Assembly: GCF_963678635.1 (NCBI RefSeq)
Contig: NC_087068.1
Span: forward strand, 31,188,318 to 31,252,317
DNA length: 64,000 nucleotides
Direction: 5' to 3'
From: Symsagittifera roscoffensis
Lineage: Eukaryota; Xenacoelomorpha; Acoela; Convolutidae
Shown here: positions 1 to 10,829 of the stretch, piece after piece
Numbering within the stretch: the stretch's first letter is position 1
How the letters are laid out: every line of letters starts with the position of its first letter
The notes under the pieces: generated by a model
Databases searched by the model: none
Told to the model about the DNA's origin: nothing
What the model saw: the letters and a program-made list of their open reading frames with translations, nothing else
Translations under genes and position numbers: made by a program

Positions 1-1081
1 GGTTCAGGATTTTTTCGTGAGCGAAAGTAAGGATTGAATTCTTAAGACTTCCAATAGTACGCTCGACGCACCCGGTTGCCCGATGGTCGTTTACTGGTGA
101 TTTAATGATTTCAAGGCCTTCCCCATTACAAAAAGCTTTGACCGCGTTTGACATGAAATTAGTTCCCTGATCGATGTGGATTTTCCGTGGCACCCCGTGG
201 CTTGATATATAACTCTTCAAGAATTTCAATATTTTGTCCGATCGATTGTTTCCACAGATCATTGCCGATGGCCAACGAGAGAACCGGTCGACCGCTACTA
301 GTACATATTTTGAGGATTCATTTAAGTAATTGATGGGGCCCCAAAAATCTAATTGGACAGATTCATTTGGTTCTTTTGGTTCTGGTACAGATCCCAGTTG
401 ATTTTTACTTATTAACGTTTTTAAGTTCTTACCAGCTGCAGTACACTCAGGGCACCCTTCGGCAATGGAGGCTATTGAACGGTAGATGTAGGGATACCAG
501 ACATCCTTTGCGGCATCGAACATATTTGACTTCCCGTGATGGTACGCGTGGATTCGGTTATTGATTGCTGACTGGAGGTTAATTGGAATTGCTAATTTAT
601 CGTCCATCCAAACTACATTTTCCTTCACTGAGAAATCATTGACGAATTGAGCATGATAGCGGCTCATTTGAGTAACCTTTTCATGAATTTCCGGGTCTTG
701 TGTAACAATGAGGTCGCGAATAGCGCTCAGTTGGGGGTCCGATACATAATTTGATTCTATGAATTTTAATTTAAAAAGATCAGGTAATGCAGTAGTTTTG
801 TTAACGATCTTACAATTTCGCGGGATAATTGACATACATACAAGGTTTGGGTCCACTGGTGGTACTGTTTCTCCTTTGAATTCCGAGGGTAACGAGAGAG
901 TTGTATTTGTGCGTATTGATCTTGTCTCTTTGGTAATGGCTTCTAGTGATACATTTGGGGGCAATTCTTCGATTTCGTCGCTACTACTATTTAGGCTTGG
1001 ATGCTGTTTAAGAAATTTCTGCCATTTGCGCATGCTTCGGTCCATGTTGATATGTGGTTTAAAAATTTGAGGGCTGGATGT
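1..1081 (-). pseudogene. Ty3/gypsy element 1: integrase part of pol (runs off left edge)
   Basis: Reverse-strand translation from about 1080 to base 1 stays open and reads as integrase. It has an H/C-type zinc-binding segment (HHGKSNMF ... CPEC), a core with first catalytic Asp in QLDFWGP (codon 347-349), the second Asp in HIDQGTNF, and the Glu in GCVERTIGS. Integrase inserts the cDNA copy into the host genome. The reading frame differs from that of the RT/RNase H segment just upstream, which stops at 991; the 7-A run at 1082-1088 is the obvious place for the frame break. The C-terminal end and the other LTR lie outside the window. The core aligns closely with the second element at 18516-21746, but here the catalytic Asp is retained. 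Certain as a Ty3/gypsy integrase; the frame break could be decay or a sequencing error. Confidence 0.9.
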
Positions 1082-2439
1082 AAAAAAAGATTGATTTTGA
1101 AAATTGGATTCAGATAATTTTGAACAACTGAGCTCTGATTGAATAATAGCCCCAAATATCCAGTGCGTATTTCGCTTAGCCGTCGGCTTAAACCACGTGG
1201 TTGCATCTGATTGGTTGATTTCCGCATACATGTTTTGCCGCCCTCTACCGAATCGTTATGTGACGAAACTTCCAGTCTATTTATAGAATGCTTTCTATTC
1301 GCTGTACAAATTGGTCCCTTGGATGTATTAGGTCCCCTGGATGTATTAAAGCCAAGCGCGGTACGAATTAGGTTGATCTTTGCCACCGTGAACATATTAT
1401 CATACGTACTAATTGGCGTTGCTTCTTTACTTGGATGACGTGATAAATAGTCCGCCAAACCAATTTTAGCCCCCGGTTTATGCTCAATTTGAAAATCAAA
1501 GGGAATTAGTCGATCTAACCAGCGAGTTAAACGACTAAACATCGTCTTATTTTTCTTGTTATTACCGTTCAAAAGGGATATCAGGGCTTTATGATCGGTA
1601 ACGATCAAAAAACTTCGGCCCAGTATGTAATTTCTAAAGTATTCAGCCCCCCACACAACTGCCAACATTTCCAATTCGTTTGTTGAGTATTTCTTTTCCG
1701 CTTCGTTAAGGTATCGCGACGCGAACGAAATTGGGCGCCATCCTTCTGGTCCCAACTGTTCCAACACCGCGCCGAGCCCATTATGGCTTGCATCGCACAC
1801 TATGCGAATGTCCTTGTGGATATCAAAGTGCCGTAATTCAACAATGTTTGAAACTTGTTTCTTCAGATTTTCGAACGCGTTCTGGCATTCAGGTGTCCAA
1901 ATGTATTCATTTTTTTTGCTTAATAGGGGCCGCAGCGGTGCCGATGATTCGGCCAATGCCGGCAGATACTTATGCAAACTATGAATCGACCCCATAAACG
2001 ATTTTAATTGCGACAAGGTCCGTGGCGGCGTTAGCGCCTCTATTGGTTCTGTTTTTCTAACCAATGGAGTAATTCCAGTCGGAGTTATTTTATGTCCTAG
2101 CCATTCGCATTCTCGTTGGGCGAATTTACATTTTGTCAATTTTAAAGACATATTTTCACGATCCAGTTTCTTTAAAATTTTCTCTACCGTTGCTATGTGG
2201 TCTATTGCTGTTCCCTTGGTTACGACCAAAATATCATCAATAAACGCATGCGCTTGCGGGTATTCGGCGAGTATACAATCCATTGCGCGTTGGAATTCCG
2301 CGGGCATTGTAGTGAGGCCATAGAATCCGGTTTTGAACCGGTATGTACCCGTCGAACGACCTCCAATTAGAGAAAAATTGCATTGTATGCTCGTCTCCGC
2401 ATTTAGTGGCAGTTGGCCATAAGCGTATGTTAAATCCAT
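991..2439 (-). pseudogene. Ty3/gypsy element 1: reverse transcriptase (C-part) and RNase H
   Basis: Begins inside RT motif A (MDLTYAYGQ, catalytic Asp present), then motif B-like GFYGLTTMPAEFQ and the FIDD box of motif C (AFIDDILV), then the connection domain (LKSFMGSIHSLHK). RNase H follows with its acidic residues in VCDASHNGLGAVLEQ, TNELEMLAVVW and VTDHKALISLL, ending at the typical YLSRHPS tail. The frame is separated from the gag-PR-RT frame by a single-base lesion in the 7-T run at 2464-2470 (coding-strand A run). The last roughly 130 codons are a low-similarity spacer before integrase and end at a stop (991) that comes from a second frame break. Function: copies genomic RNA to cDNA and removes the RNA strand. 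Confidence 0.92.
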
Positions 2440-4403
2440 TGTGGTGAAATATACGTCTCCCTGTTTTTTTCGCTAATCGTTTGCCCAACCGTGTCCATTA
2501 GTTCCTCGATATTCGGCATTTGGTATTTATTCTTATGCACTTGTTTATTTAGTTCCCTCGACTCTAGTGCCAGTTTTACGGATCCATCCTTTTTTACAGT
2601 TATTACTATTGGGGACACAAAATATTTGTCCGAGCATTCAGATAATTTTTCGATATGACCCTGTTTCAATAATTTGTCAATTTCGGCATCCACTTTTTCT
2701 TGCAACGAAATCGGGACTCGACGCCCCTTCTGTTGTACTGGGGTGAGGTTTTCAAAAAATTCAGCTGCTACTTTGTAGTTTCTTATTTTCCCTACCCTGC
2801 TAAAAAGATTTGAAAACTGCTTACTGAAGTATGTTTGCCACGAATCCAACTCCCCCTCCGGTTCCAGTGCGTCGTGACTGCCTTCTTCAATGGACATGAT
2901 TTGGTCCCCCGGTGTTTGTTGCACCAACTGGAGTCCTAGTTGGGGCATCAGATCCCTTCCAATTATTGATGGTCGGTTCCCCCCGATCACTTTTATCCTT
3001 GCCTGGATCTTCCAACCGTTGGATTGTATTGTTACTGCCATTGTTCCAATCATCTGTAGGGGATTGTTTCCATAATCCCGAAAAGCATTGTCCTCCTCCG
3101 TAAGATTGGCCAGTTTTACTCCTGATGTTCCCAATGTTTTCCGTAATTCCCCGATGGTAAAAATTGAGATTGGGGATCCGCTATCGATCCACACGCGAGT
3201 GGGTTTTCCATTGACTTTGATCGGCAATTGTGCCGCAGCAACTTTCAATTCTGTTACTCCTCTCCGTTTTATGGCCATGACCATATAGTCCCCGTCAGAA
3301 CTGCTTGAGTCCCACGAGTGCACCACTGGATTCTTATTGACCCATCCAATGGAACTTGCGTGTTGTGATGCTTCTTCGTCCCCAGAATTTTCTAGTTGAT
3401 GATCGTCGACATTCTCCCGTATCATTCCTACGGCTCCCTGTCCTCGTTGGTTTCCACGTTTTCCCCTGCAGGTTCTTTCGAAATGGCCAATTTTGTGGCA
3501 AAAATTGCATGTAACCCCTTTTGCTGGGCATCTATCCAAATGTTCCCTGGTGAAATTTTGTTGGTCGCAATTATAACATTTGTTGTTATTGAGGGGATTT
3601 CTTCCTCGATACGATCCTCGCCCTTGGTAAGAGCCCCGGCCCCTTGAACGATTGTTCCGGTAACCTCCCCGGATTATTCCAACTGGTTCCGATTTTATTT
3701 GGATTCCTCCGCCTCCTGATGATGATCCAGGGGTCCCCGCTGGTCCCGTGGCAACGTATGAGGATGCATACTTGCTACCCCTCTCGTACGAGAGAGCTAT
3801 CCGGTACACTTCCTCAGGTGTTTTCGTCGACCTGCATAGTTCCTTTTGTGCATCCCGATTATTCATATTAACAATGAATACGTCTCTTAGTATTCGGTCC
3901 TCTAGTGTTCCAAAATTGCACCGCGCTGCCAATCCGCTGAGTACGGAGTGGAATTGCTCAAGACTTTCATTAATAAATTGCTTACGAGAAAGGAGTTGGT
4001 ATGTTTCATATGTTTCATTCCTTTCTTTCTTGAATTCCGTTTCCAGCGCGTCTATCATCCGTGGGTAACGAATCGTCTGGAGGTCCAGGTGTGGTCGTCT
4101 TTTGTGCAGTTCATCCTGCCCCTTCTCCCCCAAACACAAATACAGGTTCGAAATTAACACCATTTCTGATTCCCGCCGATTTTTTCCGTCCACTTCCGCG
4201 GGCAAGTCAGTAATTTGTGCGGCTGTGAGATTCGCGGCGAAATAAAAGTTCATTGGATTTAGTGAGTGTTTGGCGACCATTCCCCATTGGAATCTGTTAA
4301 TCCAGAATTCCCACATCATTGGCGGTTCCGTGCATTTTGCTGGCCAAAATCCCGTGATGCCCAGTGGATTCTTTCCCCCACCTAATCCTGCTGGCTGCGC
4401 CAT
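2430..4403 (-). pseudogene. Ty3/gypsy element 1: Gag - protease - reverse transcriptase (N-part)
   Basis: Single open frame from ATG 4403 (MAQPAGLGGG) through Gag, protease and the start of RT. Gag shows a long capsid-like region (FWINRFQWGM, ALETEFKKERNETYE, EEVYRIALSYERG), an RG-rich stretch and two zinc fingers around codons 276-313: CYNCDQQNFTREHLDRC (CX2CX8HX3C) and CNFCHKIGHFERTC (CX2CX4HX4C, a classic knuckle). Aspartic protease has DSG in WIDSGSPISIF at about codon 404. RT follows (PIVITVKKDGSVKLALESR). Gag and Pol are in one frame with no stop between them. The open frame continues upstream to 4538 through the LTR, but I choose the 4403 start because the same MAQ start recurs in two other copies here. 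The frame breaks in the 7-T run 2464-2470. Confidence 0.92.
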
Positions 4404-4550
4404 GTCGAGAAGGTAAAACGATCGTCGAGCAATTGTTAATTCCGGAATAAATATACAGTAACTTAATCTTGCAAAGTTAGCATGAAGAGTGGTTAGAAAC
4501 AATATCCAAGGGTGACAGACTGTTCCAAGGACAAACACCTGCTAATCAAT
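4403..4550 (-). repeat. 5' LTR of Ty3/gypsy element 1 (outer end uncertain)
   Basis: Directly abuts the primer-binding site (TGGCGCAGCC on the minus strand, 4393-4402). Plus-strand sequence begins TGTCGAGAAGG, giving the usual TG...CA border. The partner LTR is outside the window, so the outer boundary cannot be fixed; candidates ending in CA lie at about 4537, 4550 and 4572. LINE-derived coding sequence starts by about 4620. Confidence 0.5.
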
Positions 4551-4599
4551 TAGTCTAGCACCAAGAGTGAGCATTTGATTGACAGCTTTGGAAATGAAC

Positions 4600-5970
4600 T
4601 AAATTACTCAATACGACACCGTCCATCAAAAAGCTGACATAGCCATCAAGACGGAAGTGGAAGTCAGCCGGACTCTTAGCCTGGGCAAAGAAGAAGACCA
4701 TGCCCTCCTGTCGGAGCTGAGAGACAATATCCAATCTCACAAGGATCTTGCGAACGACTTCAGTTTCGCGGAGCTGCAGACAGTTCTGAAGAACAGAGCG
4801 CCGGGAGAAGATGAGATTTAACCTCTCATGTTGGAGGTGCCTCATGTGTTAAACCTGCCTCATGTGTGGAAACTCTCCCTGCTTGAGGTTTTCAACCGGA
4901 GCTGGCATCTCGGAAAGATGCCCAGCAGCTGCGTTTTTGCACTGATCATCTCGATCCAAAAAATGAAGAAACCGGCGGACAAGATCCAACGAGAGAGCGG
5001 CTGTTCAGTGGAGCAACCGACGCAGCCTTTTCAGAGTGTTCCAAGCGGGAGTACCGCAACGTTCCCCTCTGTCACCGTTACTGTTTAATCTGTTCACCGC
5101 CTCCCCTACCCTTATATCAAGCAGACCGCCCTAGAGTCCGACCCGAAGTCTATGCGGACGACCTCTCGCTCTTTAATTCGGACTCTACACCAGAAGGAGC
5201 AGCAAGTCTTATGCGTTCAGCTTTCCAAACAGTCGGACCAGTGGGCAGAAGACCACCTGCTGGATCGAATGCCGCCGCAACTTGTCGCGAAGCTCAAACC
5301 CCCAGATCCTTCAGGTTGCGAAATAGGAATTGTTCAGGATTTTCACCAGGATGAAGAACTTGGACCCGAGCCGCTACCTCGCGCACATGTTAATGGACGC
5401 CCGCAGACGAAGATTGAAAGCGCAGGGAACAGGAGGTCTTCGCCGTTGCTTCAGAACACCAGCCAAGAACCGTCTAACCGGCAGAGTCAGCACGGATGTA
5501 AAGAAAGCGCTCAAAGACGAGAGAAAACAGCGCTATCTATAATACTTCATAGTAAAAACAGATCCAGAATCAATAAACAGAAGAAACACAGATGGCGAAT
5601 TCCTGAAAGCAGTCACAGGCAGAGCGCGGACCGAGGAAACTACCTTGCGTCAACTCCGTCTGAACCGCAACCTACCACTCAAAGGAACAAAACATAGACA
5701 TGGAAACGCCAAAGATCCTTCGAGCACTGCGGGACCGAGGTCGAGGAAGACGCGGAACACTCCTCCTGTTTTGCCCACAACTCCTCCTGTTTTGCCCACG
5801 ATGGGAGCCCGACTTAAAACTGCTGCTGACGGCCCCCGTGAACTTTCTGAAGTTTATTCAGAAGACTGGGCTTTTCTAGCCCCCTATTTCAAGAGAGAAG
5901 ACCGAAAAATTGAAGAGAGTGACACTACTCAATTGAAACTTCCAGCGGCGGTCATCTTGACAGAGTAGGT
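4600..5970 (+). pseudogene. Decayed Jockey-like LINE: reverse transcriptase and C-terminal zinc-finger region
   Basis: Pieces of a non-LTR reverse transcriptase in shifting plus-strand frames. In order: a pre-RT segment (SFAELQTVLKN ... APGEDEI), motif 2-like text (LLEVFNRSWHLGKMPSSC, KPADKI), AGVPQ ... LSPLLFNLFTA (about 5045-5100), the catalytic YADDLSLFNSD box (about 5143-5180), a conserved tail (NLDPSRYLAHMLMDARRRRLK, KNRLTGRVSTDVKKAL) and a Cys/His end, with CG-EVEEDAEH followed in another frame by LLLFCPRWEPDLK. At least three frame changes and internal stops mean it is dead. A 20-bp unit (CTCCTCCTGTTTTGCCCACA) is tandemly doubled at about 5760-5800 and breaks the zinc-finger frame. No endonuclease is left, consistent with 5' truncation. 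The minus-strand open frame at 4555-4845 is only a shadow of this. Confidence 0.75.
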
Positions 5971-6268
5971 TCAGATCGACCATTTTTCCAGTCCTGGAAA
6001 ACCTGTTTAATAAAAAACAATTGAGCCGTGTTTTGATAGATTGGGTTAATAAAAAAATCACCAGGCTTCACGAACATCAAAGCGCCCCTAATTACCCGCC
6101 AGCTAATATGAGTACCAGTTCAAGTGTCTGCTTTCAAAGTTTGGTGGTGAATGAAATAAGGAATCATATCAAGAGAACTTTTTTGTAAATTTAAAGAAGC
6201 GCACAACAGATTGACTTAACAGCTGAAATGATGGTTGCCATCGATAAAACCCTCCATGCATTTAGCTG

Positions 6269-7345
6269 CCCGGGTTGACCAAAACTTCTAATCATACAAT
6301 TTCCATTTATGAAAATATTCTTGTCATACAATTCCATACAATGCCATACGTACAGAACATTGTATGAAATCTCTAAAATAAACATTTTTCCATTTATGGA
6401 AATTGTATGACTAACAAATTGTCATAAATGGAAATTGTATGACTAACAAATTGTCATAAATGGAAATTGTATGACTAAAAGTTTGCCATTTATGAAAATT
6501 GTATGACAAACACTTTCCGGGAAAAAAACTTCATAGAAGACACAATTTACATTAAAGCACATCTACTAAGCCGTGCCATCTCTGAATAGAGAAGAAAACC
6601 TGAGAAAAAAAAGTTTTTTTTAGAAGTTGCAACCTCAGTTTCTTAATTTTCTGCAGGAAATCTTCTCAACTCTTTAGATAGCAGCAAGGTCTTAATCTGA
6701 CCCCCAGGGTAAATAATGGAGAGAGGGTTACCTCAAAATATATTTTTCAAAAAAACCTGTATATTTCGGTGAGAATCTCCGGCAAACCATCTGCAGTTCG
6801 GCAATCACATCGTGAATCCATTTTTTCTGACATCCACAGCTGCATTTCCTATAAAGATCATTATAACTCAAGAAAGAACACAAAAACGAAAGCATCGACA
6901 GTATTGGGGTCGTTAACCAACAAAAAAAAAGCGTGTTAGAGTGTATGGAAATTGTATGATAAACATTTTTTAGTTACAAAGTAAAATTTTGTTTTTGGAG
7001 TCGAAAGTGCTCTCAGTGAAGCAAAAAAAGCTCCTAACTAATTAAAACTTGATTACAAACAGCTTTCGAAAATTTTTTTAAAATTTTGTTTTTTATGGAA
7101 AAACGTTTATCATACAATTTTCATGTATGGAAATTGTATGATAAACGTTTTTTCCAAAAAAAATTTTTTTGTTTTTTTTCCCACCAGACTGTTTTAATTA
7201 GATCACATAGCCGCAGAAATAAGTAGGAATCTTTTTCAAATGATTTTTTGAATTTGTATGAAAATTGTATGACAAGCAGTTTTCCATACACTTGATGTAT
7301 GGAATTGTATGATAACGATTTTCGGTGTATGGAGGTCAACCCGGG
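6269..7345. mobile_element. CCCGGGTTGAC-ended element A (1,077 bp, non-coding)
   Basis: Bounded by inverted CCCGGGTTGACC (6269-6280) and GGTCAACCCGGG (7334-7345). A dinucleotide TG lies outside both ends (6267-6268, 7346-7347), which could be a 2-bp target duplication. The interior has no convincing ORF. It is packed with the word ATTGTATGA and its complement (about 11 copies, for example near 6300, 6395, 6433, 6465, 6948, 7128, 7303), including a 32-bp tandem repeat at about 6390-6485. Element B (8041-8209) has the same ends. I know of no transposon family with exactly these ends. Confidence 0.6.
6390..6485. repeat. 32-bp tandem repeat, about 3 units
   Basis: Unit starts TGGAAATTGTATGACTAACA and recurs with period 32; the third unit diverges after TATGACTAA. 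It lies within element A and is made of the same ATTGTATGA word found throughout that element. Confidence 0.75.
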
Positions 7346-7707
7346 TGACCACCAAATGTGGAAAAACTAAAGTCATTTGCATGAACTGCAATGAAGTTAT
7401 TCAGCAGCGCACGTCATCTTCAATGTTTCTCCGAGGAACGTGTGGTTCACATCTAGGCCCTCAACAACTTTTCAGTAAATTACTATCAGAGTAAACAATT
7501 AGTCATGGTATTTCGTGTGAAGAAGCGTTGGACACCTGTAGATTCAACACAAAGTTTTGCGGCATGACAGTATTTTGACAATCTTTCAAAAGGCGATGGA
7601 TTGTACGCAGCGGGGAATTTAGCGGGCGATATGTTACCTTCACTAAAGGAGAGGTGTCGAACAACAACCCACTTGTTGACAGTTTCTCCTTAATGCTAAA
7701 TGCAGAA
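7346..7707. other. No gene or repeat recognised
   Basis: Open frames here are short and show no recognisable domain or coding signal. Confidence 0.4.
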
Positions 7708-7977
7708 GAGAGTGCTTTGAAATTCAGTCAGAGCGAGTTCCGATTACTAGTTTTATCTGCCTGATATACGATATCAACGAAAGGGGACATTCGAAGCAAT
7801 CTCCTTAAACACTTGGGTAGTTACATTAATTGCTAAAAATTTGAGAGTGCTTAGAAATTCAGTCAGAGCGAGTTCCGATTACTAGTTTTATCTGCCTGAT
7901 ATACGATATCAACGAAAGGGGACATTCGAAGCAATCTCCTTAAGCACTTGGGTAGTTACATTAATTGCTAAAAATTT
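7708..7977. repeat. 135-bp tandem duplication (two units)
   Basis: Units 7708-7842 and 7843-7977 both begin GAGAGTGCTT and both end in TTGCTAAAAATTT. They differ at only a few bases (for example CTTTGAAATT versus CTTAGAAATT, TTAAACACTT versus TTAAGCACTT). Recent simple duplication; no coding content seen. Confidence 0.9.
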
Positions 7978-8040
7978 CATCCCATCCTTGTTGTTTTATC
8001 ATGGTTCGAGCTCGCTAAGCCCACGCAAGTTCGCTCAGTC

Positions 8041-8209
8041 CCCGGGTTGACGTCCATAAAAGAAAAATGTTTATCATAATATTTCATAGCATGGAAAAAG
8101 TGCTTATCATGCTATTTTCATAATATATTTTTTTGGTGCATCAAATAGTATGATAAGCATTTTTTTCATAATATGAAAAAGTATGATAAGCATTTTTTGT
8201 CAACCCGGG
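8041..8209. mobile_element. CCCGGGTTGAC-ended element B (169 bp)
   Basis: Inverted ends CCCGGGTTGAC (8041-8051) and GTCAACCCGGG (8199-8209), with TC outside each end (8039-8040, 8210-8211). The interior repeats TATGATAAGCATTTTT and its complement several times. It is a short relative of element A, with the same ends and the same style of internal iterons; probably a non-autonomous DNA transposon. Confidence 0.6.
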
Positions 8210-8645
8210 TCAACAATAGAAGGCAGCTTGTCAACCAAGCAAAGAAGATGAGCTTGACTTAGCGGATCAATTCCGGCCATTGGAAATTTTGTGTAACAAA
8301 ATTAAATTTTCTCAACAATAATATAAACCAGAGTGTGTACGCTGTTTTGTTAATCAACACTAGGAGAAAAGAAGTTTGTAGGTTTAGAAGCTCAAATTTA
8401 CCCACGTCTGAAGGCGTGTAACAAAAATTAGTTTCTTCGGGAGGACCAAGATACAGCTTTCATAGTTTCTGATTCTTAGAGCCAAAATCCAAGATTCAAT
8501 TCAATGCTCAGGATTGAAACGAGACACAAGTCACTGTAGGTTAGTGGACTAAATTCGGTAAAGGTACTACACCGTCTGTTCGTCGCGCTACCTTATTTTC
8601 GGCCGGATAGATTCGTGCAAATTCTTAGTCTAATATCAATCCTAA

Positions 8646-8806
8646 TTGTTCCGACCTTCGATACGAAAGCAATGGAATTTTTGTGCTCGGGGTGGGTTTT
8701 TTATATCATTCAAAAGGTTTTGTTGTCCTGAGCTTTAATTTGAAAAAATATTTTACCTGTGATCATTTTTTGTAACGTTCTGGGGGTTTAAAGATTGCCA
8801 TTTTGG
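8646..8806 (-). repeat. Dispersed repeat R1, terminal fragment
   Basis: Reverse-complement copy of the R1 end found at 47540-47711: it runs from TTGTTCCGAC, through the near-palindrome CTTTCGTATCGAAAG and the GAGCACAAATATTCC block, to the NTGGCCAAAATGGCAATCTT block. It stops abruptly at the left arm of the fold-back element beginning near 8808. Confidence 0.7.
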
Positions 8807-8807
8807 C

Positions 8808-9512
8808 CAATTTAAATCATCTGGACAAGACGAACAAAATTTTATTTTTCAAACGCGTTTTTCTCAATTTGGGTTAAGACTAGACAAAAAATGAAGAGAA
8901 CAAAAGTTGCTTAGAACTTCATCGGAATTAGTATGGTGTAAATTTTTCTCCAAAATTCTCAATCAAATTTTTACCTCAAAAATGGGTCATTTTGGCTTTT
9001 TGTAATTAATCAAAAATTACACTGAAACTACTTTGATAATTGATGAGAAGCATATTTCACAAGAAGCCTCTTACACAGTCCAACAAAGATCTAGAAAGGT
9101 TAAATCTCCAAAAACCTGTGTAAGCGAAAATATGTTTGCTTGATAGACAAGAAATGTGATTTTACTATATAAAACCCAAAATCTTTGCTTAAAACAAATT
9201 ACTCGAATTTTTGGGAGTTTAATCTTTCAAAATTTTTGTTGGGCTGTGTAAGAGGCTTCTTTTGATATGTTTCTCATCAATTAACAAAGTAATCTCAGCG
9301 TAATTTTTGATTAATAAGAAAAAGCCAAAATGACCCATTTTTGGGGTAAAATTTTGGTTGAGAATTTTGGAGAAAAAATTACACCATATTAATTCTGATG
9401 AAATTCTAAGCAATTTTTGTTCCTTTCACTTTTTGTCTAATCTTAACCCAAATTGAGAAAAACGCGTTTGAAAAATCAAGTTTTGTTCGTTTTGTCCGGA
9501 TAATTTGAATCA
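8808..9512. mobile_element. Fold-back MITE with Tc1/mariner-like end
   Basis: Large imperfect palindrome: left arm about 8808-9120 and right arm about 9195-9512, roughly 310 bp each, with a loop of about 70 bp. Matching blocks include CTGGACAAGACGAAC / GTTCGTTTTGTCCGG, AAACGCGTTTTTCTC / GAGAAAAACGCGTTT, and GCCTCTTACACAG / CTGTGTAAGAGGC. The right end reads GAATCAGCACTGTA; its complement, TACAGTGCTGA, resembles a Tc1-type terminal repeat next to a TA site. No ORF of substance; the minus-strand frame at 9219-9413 is made of arm sequence. Confidence 0.7.
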
Positions 9513-9682
9513 GCACTGTATTTCCTAGTCTCAATAGATCTAGTTTTTACTGGTAATCTTGCGAGGTTAGAGGAGAGGAAGAGCAACTGTTTGCTAAGCC
9601 AACATCCAAGATTCAATCCACTACCGCTCGTTCAAATGCTCAGGATTGAAACGAGACGCAAGTCACCGTGGGTTAGTCGCTT

Positions 9683-10820
9683 GCCTAGAACAAGAGACAG
9701 AACCTAACGTTCTAGCCTTTATTGCTCTTGCATCACGTTTTCTCGAGTTTCAAGTCTCAAAAATACTTACAAAAATTGACAAAAATATTTAAATTGACAA
9801 AAGTTTTTTGAATAATCTCTGATATGAAAACAATTTATTATTAAAGTACTTATAAACACGAGTTATTATGGCAACTGTTAGGTCGAATGATTAGTTTAAT
9901 ATGTATCTGTTTGGCAAAGTCTTTTCTTTTCAACAGACCAAAAATCAAAAATAATGGCTGAAAATTAACACTTCGGCAAAAATTTTACCAATCAATGCTA
10001 ACCAGTTTGGCGGTTTGCCTCAATCCATTTGAATATAAATTCAAACACAACCCGGGAGCAACTTCGGGAATTCTTGACTGCGGTTGACGTTCAGATCATT
10101 TTTTGACGTTCAGACGAATGAAGCCTTGAATTTCAATAGGTATTGAAACCAGGGTCTAGTAAGGACATAAATGAATAATCTCCCAGACTCATAAAAATCA
10201 ACAAATCACAGATACTGGTATTTTTCAGGGAAAAGTGCGTACCTTACAGCAAAGACACTTGCCAATCCGAGGAGCAAATTTTTCTGCACTTCGAGTCATG
10301 AGGGCAGACTACTTGACTCCAAAAATGCGAATCAATCACATCATAAAATCAAGAATTGAAACTTTTTTTGCCTCCTGGTGTCGAAAAATGTGATGTTTGT
10401 ACAATCAAATTGGTCGTCGCATTAAGCAAAGAAATTTGCAAAATCATTATCTCCAACCTTCCAAGTTACAATAAAACAGTTGCTTCATTGTGAATGACTC
10501 AAACTTTAACTTTCTAGACTCGATTCTCGAGCATGACGAGAATTCTTCGAATCCGAGCTCAAGAATAACTAAGAAGTCAGTCTGTAGATCGAAGCCGTAG
10601 AAAGAGATTTGCGAAGAAGTCTATAATAGAGACACTATCCAAAACCGGAGTTTTCTCAACCAACAATAGCCTGGAAGACAATCGTGGCCCTAACGGAATT
10701 TTGGATGCTGACTTTCTTGCAAAATTTACGAGCGAGGACTATTTTTTGAAACGAATGAGGACGGCGATACCAATCAAGCAAACCTTCACCAAACTTGGTT
10801 CAATTTTGGCCAAAAGCAGC
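9683..10820. other. No gene recognised
   Basis: AT-rich with only short open frames. Nothing in the translations of either strand resembles a known domain. Confidence 0.4.
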
Positions 10821-10829
10821 AGTTTTGAG

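Larger units (their letters stand above)
8481..9682. repeat. Direct repeats flanking the fold-back element
   Basis: About 60-75 bp containing CAAGATTCAAT and AATGCTCAGGATTGAAACGA occurs at 8488-8552 and again at 9606-9680, the second with an extra CCACTACCGCTCG. The copies bracket the R1 fragment and the fold-back element, so the block may be a composite insertion. Confidence 0.7.

Noticed and set aside
4555-4845. 96-codon minus-strand frame as a gene
   Set aside because: It overlaps the plus-strand LINE reverse transcriptase remnant and has no independent support.
6390-6485. CRISPR-like array
   Set aside because: Repeats are directly adjacent without unique spacers and lie in a eukaryotic transposon-like element.
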